Shown here piece by piece: positions 34,428 to 41,409 of a stretch of DNA of 41,409 nt. Source of the DNA: Flavobacteriales bacterium (GTDB lineage: Bacteria > Bacteroidota > Bacteroidia > Flavobacteriales_G > Salibacteraceae); contig DNTB01000045.1 in NCBI GenBank assembly GCA_003499525.1, positions 1-41,409 on the forward strand, written 5' to 3'. A model generated the notes under the pieces. That model did no database searches. It was not told the DNA's origin and was given only the letters and a program-made list of their open reading frames with translations. How positions within the stretch are numbered: the stretch's first letter is position 1; every line of letters starts with the position of its first letter. Made by a program: the position numbers and the translations under genes.

Positions 34428-35749
34428 ATAGAAAAATAGCATCAACCTTATACTTTTCTCTTCAGGACTTACGCGGTGAACCGGTCAGAAAAATTCTGGA
34501 CGAATTGATGCGAACCCAGTCTTATTCCCTGCATCATCTTACAGAACTTCAAGCTATACGAACTAAGACAATTCTGGTTCATGCTGTCGAAAACGTTCCG
34601 TACTACCGCGAAAACTACAAGAGTTTCAGGAGTCAAATCTACGAAGTAAACCATCCTGAAGAGCTCGAAACGCTCATGAAGGACCTTCCTGTACTCAGTA
34701 AACAGAAGGTCTTAGAGCACTTCAATGAGTTTCGCGCTGATTCCTTTTTAGAACGTAAATCCACCAACAACATCACTTCTGGATCTTCAGGAAACCCGCT
34801 TATGTTTCCTTGCGATAACCAATCGTGGGCACATCGGCATGCCAACGTTTATCGGGTTCTGAAGATGTATGGCGTCGAACCCGGTGATCCTTATGGTTAT
34901 TTATTCGGGCTACATTGGAAAAAGAAAAGTCGAAGAAAAGTAAGATTTAAAGATTTGCTATTCAATAGAGTAAGAGTTTCCGCATTTAGCATTTCTCGAG
35001 ATACAGTTCCGGAAAGCTTTGAAAAGTTGCGTAAGAAAAAAGTCAATCACTTCATAGGGTACCCATCTGCGATGTATGATTTTATTGTTCTGTCCGATGA
35101 ATTAGGACTTCCGGTTCGAGATCTTGGTTTGAAATGTATCATGGGTTCCGCAGAACCTTTCCTGCCGTTTCAGCGTGAGGCAATTGAAGCATTGACCGGA
35201 TCCAGATGCATTGATTATTATGGAAGTGTTGAGGGAGGCCCGGGTGCTTTTGAAGGACCTGAAGGACTCATGCAGCAGTTTATGGAAAGCAGTTATTTAT
35301 ACGTCAACTCTTCGAATGAGATTTTTACCACTGATTATAACCTTTTTTCGTTTCCGCTTATAAAATACCAAATCGGAGATTTCGTCGCACAATGGCACAC
35401 ATCAAACCGTCCATTAACTTTTGCCCATAAATTATTCGGAAGTGTCTCGGGCCGTAGCGGGACTCCCATTTTGCTGCCCAATGGAAACACTATTAACGCC
35501 AATGTTCCCAGTTATATTTTTAAAAATATGGCAGGAAAGAGAAAAATACTCAGTTATAGATTCGTTCATGATACATCGAAAAAAACTTTGAAATTGTTTA
35601 TTGTCCCCCTAACAAAATCCCTCAATTCTTTGAAAGAGGAGCTCGAACAAGAAATAAGAGTGGGACTGGAATGCCCATGTGAGATTCATTTTATAAATGA
35701 ATTGCCCAATCTGCCAAATGCCAAGCATAGAGATTATATTGAAGTATGA
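34424..35749 (+). CDS. CapK/PaaK-like adenylate-forming protein
   Basis: 441 residues from GTG 34424, overlapping the previous stop by 4 bases. The P-loop of the ANL superfamily is NNITSGSSGNPLMFP (115-129). HFIGYPSAMYDF, IMGSAEPFLPFQRE, and the adenine/acceptor motif IDYYGSVEGGPGAF follow in family order, and the C-terminal subdomain is present. This is the CapK branch of phenylacetate-CoA-ligase-like enzymes common in capsule loci. The family should activate a carboxylate as an acyl-adenylate, perhaps to feed an acyl group to the GNAT at 28779-29765, but no member of this branch has a role that can be read off from sequence. Confidence 0.82.
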   Translation: MNRKIASTLYFSLQDLRGEPVRKILDELMRTQSYSLHHLTELQAIRTKTILVHAVENVPYYRENYKSFRSQIYEVNHPEELETLMKDLPVLSKQKVLEHFNEFRADSFLERKSTNNITSGSSGNPLMFPCDNQSWAHRHANVYRVLKMYGVEPGDPYGYLFGLHWKKKSRRKVRFKDLLFNRVRVSAFSISRDTVPESFEKLRKKKVNHFIGYPSAMYDFIVLSDELGLPVRDLGLKCIMGSAEPFLPFQREAIEALTGSRCIDYYGSVEGGPGAFEGPEGLMQQFMESSYLYVNSSNEIFTTDYNLFSFPLIKYQIGDFVAQWHTSNRPLTFAHKLFGSVSGRSGTPILLPNGNTINANVPSYIFKNMAGKRKILSYRFVHDTSKKTLKLFIVPLTKSLNSLKEELEQEIRVGLECPCEIHFINELPNLPNAKHRDYIEV

Positions 35750-36951
35750 AAATTCTCTTCTTCTATCAATACTTCGGAACACCGAAGGGCAGTTGGAGTA
35801 CCAGAGTTTATGAATTCACGCGAAGGTGGGTGAAAGAAGGCCATGAGGTCACGGTTGTTACAGCGCCCTATGAAAAGTCTGATATTAGAGCGACCCGATT
35901 GATTGAGAGGCAAGATATTGAGGGCGTTAAATTGATCGTTCTCAATCTTCCGGATTCAAACAAAAACTCAATCCTCAAGCGGGCATTCAATGCCATCTTG
36001 TTTTCAAAGCTTTCTATTTTCTATGCATTAAGCATGTCCTATGATGTGCTTATTTCCAGTTCTGGACCCATTACCATTGGCCTGCCCGGAATTGCTGGGG
36101 CTGTGCTTCGCGGAAAGAAAATGATTTTCGAACTGCGTGATCTGTGGCCCGGTGGCGCAGTAGAGATGGGATTACTTAAGAATCCTATTTTGATTAAAAT
36201 GGCCTGGTGGTTTGAGAAAAAATGTTATTTCAATGCCAGGGCCATCGTAGCGGCAAGTCCCGGGCAAAAGCAAAACATTTTGGAGAGGTATCCTGATTTG
36301 GATGTTTATGTAATGTCTAATTCAAGCGATATGGATGTTTTTGGAGGAGAGGAATCTTACTTCAATTTGCCGGCTGAGTTGGTGGGCAAATCTCTATATC
36401 TCCATATAGGCTCTCTGGGTTTTATTCATAACTGCATTCAAATTCTAAAGGCAGCGGAATTGCTTAGCGAACAAGAGCGCAAAGAGATGAAAGTAGTATT
36501 TGTCGGCGATGGTGCTGAACGGCAAATGCTCGAAGAGTACAAGAAGAATCATCAATTAGATCATGTCTATTTCATGGGTCTGGTGCCAAAAACGGAAGTG
36601 GCTGATTGGATGCGTCATGCAAGAGCTACACTATTCACCACTTTAGATAATCCCGTTCAAAATACAAGCTCACCAAACAAAGTTTTTGATTCGTTTGCGG
36701 CAGGAGTACCGGTGGTTCAGACAACGACGGGCTGGATTAAAGAGTTGATCGAGCAATCAGGAGCAGGAATTAACGTCAGACCGAATCACCCAGCAGATTT
36801 GGTGACCGCTATGAGAACGCTACAGGTAAATGATGATCTTCATCAACGAATATCGGCGAATGCATTGAAACTAGCTGTAAACGATTACAATAGGGACAGA
36901 ATTAGTGCAGAATATCTTGGTTTAATTCAAAGCGTCAATGAGTCGAAATAG
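35746..36951 (+). CDS. Glycosyltransferase family 4 (WbuB/WcfI-like)
   Basis: 401 residues. N-terminal ILFFYQYFGTPKGSWSTRVY (3-22) and FELRDLWPGGAVEMGLL (about 129-145) are typical of the WbuB/FucNAc-transferase subgroup, which adds the second sugar after the initiating HexNAc. The donor domain has GKSLYLHIGSLGFIHN and NTSSPNKVFDSFAAGVPVVQ (about 304-323), with the Asn-Lys variant of the EX7E region. It lies directly before a UDP-sugar epimerase and the WecA-like initiating transferase, which fits an early step in repeat assembly. Confidence 0.85.
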   Translation: MKILFFYQYFGTPKGSWSTRVYEFTRRWVKEGHEVTVVTAPYEKSDIRATRLIERQDIEGVKLIVLNLPDSNKNSILKRAFNAILFSKLSIFYALSMSYDVLISSSGPITIGLPGIAGAVLRGKKMIFELRDLWPGGAVEMGLLKNPILIKMAWWFEKKCYFNARAIVAASPGQKQNILERYPDLDVYVMSNSSDMDVFGGEESYFNLPAELVGKSLYLHIGSLGFIHNCIQILKAAELLSEQERKEMKVVFVGDGAERQMLEEYKKNHQLDHVYFMGLVPKTEVADWMRHARATLFTTLDNPVQNTSSPNKVFDSFAAGVPVVQTTTGWIKELIEQSGAGINVRPNHPADLVTAMRTLQVNDDLHQRISANALKLAVNDYNRDRISAEYLGLIQSVNESK

Positions 36952-37837
36952 GGTATTATTCACAGGATCTTCAGGGTTTATAGGCCGAATAATTATTCCA
37001 AAACTTCCTGAGCATGATATCTTTACTCTCGGTCGATCCAAATCCAATACTATCCGATTGGACCTTGCGACTCAGATCCCATCCTTAGATGAAACCAACA
37101 TCGTCTTTCATGCTGCAGGTAAAGCACACGTTGTGCCAAAAACAAGAAAGGACAGGAATAAATTCTATGATGTTAACATCAATGGAGCTGTTAACCTGTT
37201 AAAGGGATTGAGTTCATTGCATAATCCTCCCGAATTGATCATTAACCTGAGTACGGTAGCGGTATACGGACTAAATGAAGGTGAGCTCATTGATGAACAG
37301 CAACCTATCAATCCAAATACACCTTACGGAGAGTCCAAAGCGAAAGCAGAAGAATTGTTTCTTGAATGGGGCAGACAGAATGGAGTTGCAATTGTCAATG
37401 CTCGTCTTCCTCTGGTATCAGGAATAGATCCTCCAGGTAATTTAGGGTTTATGTTGAAGGCAATTGATAAGGGCAAATACTTTCGAATAGGGAGTGGACG
37501 GATACGTAAATCAATACTTTGGGCGGGTGACCTGGCGAGTCTTGTTGGACTTAGGAATACACCTTCTGGAAACTACAATCTAACCGATGGTTATCATCCC
37601 GAAATTCGTGAAATTGAGGACTGGATAGGAAAGCAACTGAATAAAAATGTCCGTACCCTACCGGTTTGGTTCATAAAGAGCGCCGCCCAACTTGGTGATA
37701 TCATACCGAATTTCCCCCTCAATAATGACCGATTTAAAAAACTTGTTTCACCTTTGACCTTTAGTTCAACCAGAGCAGAAGAAATGCTTGGATGGAATCC
37801 AAGACCAGTTCTGACAACAAAACTGATCGAAGATTAA
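36938..37837 (+). CDS. NAD-dependent sugar epimerase/dehydratase (SDR, WbpV/FnlA-neighbour type)
   Basis: 299 residues, shorter than the SDRs at the left end. NAD motif GSSGFIG is at 10-16, the NLSTVAVYG active-site strand at 103-111, and YGESK with Tyr130/Lys134. This compact group sits beside WecA/WbpL-type transferases in many Gram-negative O-antigen loci and is proposed to be a UDP-GlcNAc 4-epimerase or a reductase of a 4-keto sugar (WbpV class). It probably prepares the sugar that the next gene attaches to the lipid. It overlaps the preceding GT4 by 14 bases. Confidence 0.8.
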   Translation: MSRNRVLFTGSSGFIGRIIIPKLPEHDIFTLGRSKSNTIRLDLATQIPSLDETNIVFHAAGKAHVVPKTRKDRNKFYDVNINGAVNLLKGLSSLHNPPELIINLSTVAVYGLNEGELIDEQQPINPNTPYGESKAKAEELFLEWGRQNGVAIVNARLPLVSGIDPPGNLGFMLKAIDKGKYFRIGSGRIRKSILWAGDLASLVGLRNTPSGNYNLTDGYHPEIREIEDWIGKQLNKNVRTLPVWFIKSAAQLGDIIPNFPLNNDRFKKLVSPLTFSSTRAEEMLGWNPRPVLTTKLIED

Positions 37838-37870
37838 CGATTTTCTACCACAGATAAATTCAACGGATTT

Positions 37871-38846
37871 ATGGGTATATCCCATAGAGATTGTCATTTT
37901 ATTTGTCCTTATCAATGCATATTTTTTAATGGCGGAACGGACGAAGATTATTGATATACCGAACCGCAGAAGCTCTCATGATATACCCACAATCAAAGGA
38001 GGAGGCATTGTTTTCTATTTTGCTCTTATTCTCTTCTTTATATTCTCACAATTCGATTACCCCTGGTTTTTTGCCGGTATTACCGTAGTGACTCTGCTCA
38101 GTATGATCGACGATATAAGGCATGTGCCTTTTTATTACCGTATGGCTGCGCATTTTGTTGCTGTTACATTCCTCATGCACGAATTGAGTCTGTTTGTAGG
38201 TAACGAGGTCTGGTACATAGCACTAGTTATGATTATTTCAAGTGGCATTGTGAATGCCTACAATTTTATGGACGGAATAAACGGTATGACAGGCTTATAC
38301 AGCCTCGTTGCCCTCATCACATTTTGGTGGTACAACAAGATGGTAGATACCTTTGTAGACGGAAGACTAATTCTATTTATCATAGTCGGGGTATTGGTAT
38401 TCCTGTTTTATAACCTTAGAACGAAAGCCAGAACCTTCGCCGGAGATGTAGGTGCAGTATCCATTGCCTTTATCATTATCTTTTTCTTAATGCAGCTAAT
38501 TAACCTCAAACAAAACGTCATATTTATCCTATTTCTGTCAGTTTATGGGGTGGATACAGTGCTCACTATATTCATCCGGATCTTTAATAAGGAAAACATT
38601 TTCCAGGCTCATCGATCACACCTCTACCAGATATTGGTACACAATGGAGGAATGAGCCACATAAGAGTTTCTGCATACTATGCCATTGCTCAAGGGGTAA
38701 TCAATGTTTTGGTAATTTCTGTAGCCGATCAAAGAACCTCTATCCAGATTGCATATGCATTGATGATTTTACTTGTTCTGGCAGTTAATTATACCGTTCT
38801 AAGAATCCGCTACACGAGATATATCACCAAAGAAGCTAGCAACTAA
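37871..38846 (+). CDS. Initiating sugar-phosphate transferase (WecA/WbpL-like, MraY family), one-base shift at its start
   Basis: A polytopic UDP-HexNAc:undecaprenyl-phosphate transferase. IDIPNRRSSH, KGGGI, SMIDDIRHVPFYYR (Asp-Asp motif), NAYNFMDGINGM, RTFAGDVGAV and AHRSHLYQ are all in family order. The frame containing them has its first ATG at 37929, which would cut into the first membrane helix. The same frame stays open upstream and encodes VYPIEIVILFVLINAYFLM, the expected first helix, but has no ATG, GTG or TTG. ATG 37871 lies just before it, out of frame by exactly one base. Removing one G from GGG at 37873-37875 would give ATG GTA TAT and a 324-residue protein. ATT 37833 is another, unlikely start. 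Confidence 0.85.
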
Positions 38847-38849
38847 ACC

Positions 38850-39860
38850 ATGAGAATCATTCGTTTCGGCCTGATAGGATGCGGTCATATTGCTCACCGT
38901 CACACAGAGCATATTGCGAACCATCCGCACGGAAAACTGAATGGTGCTTATGATATTGATGAGAAACAACTAGACAAATTCTCGGCTAAATACGGTATTT
39001 CACGGTACTTGTCATTGGAAGAGATACTGAACAGTGACACTGTTGACATTATAAATGTGTGTACCCCCAACGGAACCCATGCCGACATCGCCATTAGCGC
39101 ACTTGATCATGGTAAACATGTACTCGTAGAAAAACCGATGTGTCTGACTTCTATCGATGCTCAAAGAATGGTGCGTGCGGCAGCTGAAAGAAAGAAAAAA
39201 CTATTTGTGGTCAAACAAAACAGGTACAATCCTCCCGTGCACGAAGTAAAAAGGCATATTGATAAAGGACATTTCGGCAAAATATATTCCGTAAATATCA
39301 ATTGCTTTTGGAATCGAAATACAGAATATTATCAGCAATCATCATGGAGAGGTTCTAAAAACCTGGATGGAGGAGCGCTGTTCACTCAGTTTAGCCATTT
39401 TATAGATATTCTGTTTTACCTCTTCGGAAACGTGAAAGAGATCCAGGGCTCTTGCGCAAACCTGGGACATAAAGATCTTATTGAGATAGATGATACCGGA
39501 TCCTTTAATTTTAGATTCGAGAACGGAGCTATTGGATCATTGTCTTATACCACATGCTCCCATGAACGAAATATGGAAGGTTCCATTACAATATTCGCAG
39601 AAAACGGCACGGTCAAGATCGGAGGAAAATACCTGAATACCATTGATTATCAAGCTACTACGGGTTTTGAGATTACGGGAATTGACCAGTCCAATGAAGC
39701 TAACAACTATGGATTTTATGAAGGCTCAATGTCCAACCATGATAAGGTAATTCAGAATGTAATTGAGGTCTTGAACGAAAGGGCTGAAATAAAAACCTCA
39801 GGAGAGGATGGTGCAGCTGTAGTAAATGTCATTGAAAGAATGTATCAAGCCAGTAACTAA
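38850..39860 (+). CDS. Gfo/Idh/MocA oxidoreductase (WlbA/WbpB-like)
   Basis: 336 residues. An N-terminal NAD-binding fold has GLIGCGHIAHRH (7-18), VCTPNGTHADI, and the EKP motif at 94-96 (Lys95 being the usual catalytic lysine). The C-terminal substrate domain includes GSKNLDGGALFTQFSHFID with the conserved DGG and HxxD elements. WlbA/WbpB enzymes oxidise C3 of UDP-GlcNAcA on the way to 2,3-diamino uronic acids. The UDP-HexNAcA supply encoded at 1249-3518 would fit, but the dedicated 3-acetyltransferase and 3-aminotransferase are not adjacent. It is the last polysaccharide gene of the locus. Confidence 0.83.
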   Translation: MRIIRFGLIGCGHIAHRHTEHIANHPHGKLNGAYDIDEKQLDKFSAKYGISRYLSLEEILNSDTVDIINVCTPNGTHADIAISALDHGKHVLVEKPMCLTSIDAQRMVRAAAERKKKLFVVKQNRYNPPVHEVKRHIDKGHFGKIYSVNINCFWNRNTEYYQQSSWRGSKNLDGGALFTQFSHFIDILFYLFGNVKEIQGSCANLGHKDLIEIDDTGSFNFRFENGAIGSLSYTTCSHERNMEGSITIFAENGTVKIGGKYLNTIDYQATTGFEITGIDQSNEANNYGFYEGSMSNHDKVIQNVIEVLNERAEIKTSGEDGAAVVNVIERMYQASN

Positions 39861-39866
39861 CTAAAC

Positions 39867-40445
39867 ATGAAATTGATATTCGCCACAGGAAACGAACACA
39901 AAATAAAAGAGGTAAGTAGAAGTTTATCAAAAGAAATTGAGCTACTCGGACTTTCCGATGTGGGAATCGATGAGGAGATTCCCGAAGATCATGAATCTCT
40001 GGAAGACAATGCATTGCAAAAGGCAAGATATGTATTCGGAAAAACCGGTGAAGACTGCTTTGCAGATGATACCGGTCTGGAAGTTGAAATTCTTCAGGGA
40101 GAGCCAGGTGTTTATTCTGCCCGTTATGCCGGACCACAGAAGAAAGCGGAAGACAATATCCACAAGCTACTTGAAAATCTACAAGATTTAGATAATCGAA
40201 AAGCTCGATTCAGAACTGTAATTGCCCTCATTTTTAAAGGAAAAGAATATCTGTTTGAAGGCATTTGTAATGGGGTGATCACAACGCAGCCTAAAGGTCA
40301 TAAGGGATTCGGCTACGATCCGGTTTTTATGCCGAACGGCTTTCGCAAAACCTTTGGAGAAATGTCCCTAAAAGATAAAAATCTTGTGAGTCACCGTGCC
40401 AGAGCTGTAGCAAAGCTCAGTCTTTTTCTCAAGGAGCAACTGTAG
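39867..40445 (+). CDS. rdgB: Non-canonical purine NTP pyrophosphatase (RdgB/HAM1)
   Basis: 192 residues, full length. N-terminal LIFATGNEHKIKEVSRSL (3-20), CFADDTGLEVEIL and GVYSARYAGP are the HAM1 substrate-pocket motifs. GFGYDPVFMP followed by FGEMSLKDKNLVSHRARA completes the signature. It hydrolyses dITP, ITP and XTP to the monophosphate, keeping damaged purines out of nucleic acids. It is a housekeeping gene and marks the right border of the polysaccharide locus, only six bases after the oxidoreductase. Its 3' end overlaps the convergent ddl gene by 17 bases. Confidence 0.95.
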   Translation: MKLIFATGNEHKIKEVSRSLSKEIELLGLSDVGIDEEIPEDHESLEDNALQKARYVFGKTGEDCFADDTGLEVEILQGEPGVYSARYAGPQKKAEDNIHKLLENLQDLDNRKARFRTVIALIFKGKEYLFEGICNGVITTQPKGHKGFGYDPVFMPNGFRKTFGEMSLKDKNLVSHRARAVAKLSLFLKEQL

Positions 40446-41409
40446 TATTTGGACGACTAGAATAGAGGTAATCAATCCATCGATCGAAAAATTCACCTAA
40501 TTCCATCCCCTGAGCACGCACTTGCTGAGGTATGATGCTCTCCTTAGACAAACCAGGAACAGAATTGATTTCAATAAAATAAAGGTCTTTCCCTTTCATG
40601 ATGAAATCAACCCGCGAAACTCCCGTCATTCTCAGTTTTCGGTAGATCATCTTCGCCGTTTCCTGCACTGAAATTCCCTCTTCTAAATCTAAATTGGCCG
40701 GAGTAATCTCATCCGACTCCCCTAAATATTTAGCCTCGTAATCAAAAAAATCACGATGGGTTATAATCTCTGTAACCGGCAGTGCTACCAATCCTTCACC
40801 AAAATCATAAACACCGCAGGTTACTTCGCGCCCCTCTATAAACTGCTCAACAAGAACACAGTCGCTGTAATTGAAAGCATTTTCGATGGCCAGGGCTAAA
40901 TCATCGTTTCTATTCACTTTTCTAATTCCATAACTGGAGCCCGATTCTGCTGGTTTTACGAAGACCGGGTATGCGGAAAGCGCCAACTGTTCCTCTTCAA
41001 AAAGTTGATTCTTGTATAACGTGACGGAAGTCGGACAGGTTATTCCATGGTACCTCAGGTAATCCGAGCAAATCTTTTTATTGAAGGTAATGGCCGAGGT
41101 AAGTACATTTGGAGCAGAGTAGGGAATCTTGAGTAAATCAAAATATCCTTGCAGAATTCCATTTTCACCGGGATGACCATGCACGGCTATGAAAACGAAG
41201 TCAAAGTTGTGCCTCGAACCGCCATCGAGGTAAGAGAAGTCATCTTTATTGATAACTGCACTGCCCTGATTTAAATGGACTTTCCATGGCTCTCCCAATT
41301 CCACCAGCTTACTGTCATATTTTTCTTTTGGCAATTGTTCCTGAACAACCTGTGCACTCTTTTTTGAGATTTCGGCCTCTGCTGAGGCTCCCCCAAACAT
41401 GATCGCAAC
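40429..41409 (-). CDS. ddl: D-alanine--D-alanine ligase (5' end outside window)
   Basis: ATP-grasp ligase joining two D-alanines for peptidoglycan. Visible: an N-terminal MFGGASAEAEIS loop, VFIAVHGHPGENG, FVKPAESGSSYGI (the ATP-lid region), EQFIEGREVTCGV, and the metal/transition-state motif FIEINSVPGLSKESIIP. The frame is still open at the window edge and reads VAI before the first Met (41398-41400). Ddl proteins normally begin a few residues earlier (IAIMFGG-like), so the true start lies just beyond 41409. It is transcribed towards the polysaccharide operon and ends 17 bases inside rdgB. Confidence 0.93.
   Translation of the reverse strand, partial: VAIMFGGASAEAEISKKSAQVVQEQLPKEKYDSKLVELGEPWKVHLNQGSAVINKDDFSYLDGGSRHNFDFVFIAVHGHPGENGILQGYFDLLKIPYSAPNVLTSAITFNKKICSDYLRYHGITCPTSVTLYKNQLFEEEQLALSAYPVFVKPAESGSSYGIRKVNRNDDLALAIENAFNYSDCVLVEQFIEGREVTCGVYDFGEGLVALPVTEIITHRDFFDYEAKYLGESDEITPANLDLEEGISVQETAKMIYRKLRMTGVSRVDFIMKGKDLYFIEINSVPGLSKESIIPQQVRAQGMELGEFFDRWIDYLYSSRPNTTVAP

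Noticed and set aside
1..41409. Insertion sequences, transposases, integrases, tRNA or rRNA genes
   Set aside because: None found on either strand by reading; no transposase-like protein or flanking inverted repeats around the damaged genes.

Overview
The window is a surface-polysaccharide (capsule, O-antigen or exopolysaccharide) biosynthesis locus of a member of the Bacteroidota. The assignment rests on three things seen at the left end: the tail of a Wzc-type tyrosine kinase ending in Gly-Tyr repeats, a winged-helix regulator, and an UpxY/NusG-like antiterminator. It also rests on the lack of strong Shine-Dalgarno sequences and on the AT-leaning composition. The order or family cannot be read reliably from the sequence. 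Every gene from 198 to 40445 lies on the plus strand, mostly with overlapping or nearly touching ends, so it reads as one very long operon. The convergent gene at the right end (ddl) is housekeeping and, with rdgB, marks the edge of the locus.

Layout. 1-119: end of wzc, then a terminator-like hairpin. 198-1242: regulator and antiterminator. 1249-4573: UDP-hexuronate genes (TviB-like dehydrogenase, TviC/WbpP-like epimerase, CapI-like 4-epimerase). 4557-6362: ABC flippase/exporter. 6359-8855: sulfotransferase, VioA-like aminotransferase and VioF-like N-formyltransferase. 8873-9910: GT2. 9907-15025: nonulosonic (sialic/legionaminic-type) acid module with a hydrolysing 2-epimerase, a CBS-fused CMP-sugar synthetase and a NeuB-type synthase, into which a 2OG-Fe(II) dioxygenase and a methyltransferase are inserted. 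15018-19313: three glycosyltransferases around a gene-less, probably decayed stretch (16509-17056). 19329-23673: a GDP-sugar module (Gmd, a cupin epimerase resembling the Campylobacter GDP-heptose epimerases, aminotransferase, GNAT) followed by a fucosyltransferase-like enzyme. 23768-26572: two sulfotransferase genes, each with an in-frame stop, around a GT4. 26587-35749: GT2, deacetylase, GNAT, three GT4 enzymes, O-antigen ligase/polymerase, CapK-like protein. 35746-38846: GT4, SDR epimerase and WecA/WbpL-like initiating transferase. 38850-39860: WlbA-like oxidoreductase. 39867-41409: rdgB and, convergent, ddl.

How it works together (inference): the WecA-like enzyme loads the first sugar phosphate on undecaprenyl phosphate. 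About eleven glycosyltransferases build a repeat containing a hexuronic acid, an N-formylated 4-amino sugar, a nonulosonic acid and a GDP-derived 4-acylamino-6-deoxy sugar, decorated by sulfate, acyl and perhaps methyl or hydroxyl groups. The ABC protein is the only visible flippase, the WaaL/Wzy-family protein polymerises or ligates, and the upstream Wzc controls chain length.

Most worth a second look are the GDP-sugar module, the dioxygenase/methyltransferase pair inside the nonulosonate cluster, and a set of lesions (two nonsense codons, a one-base shift at the start of the initiating transferase, and a gene remnant). The lesions indicate either real decay of the locus or errors in the assembly.
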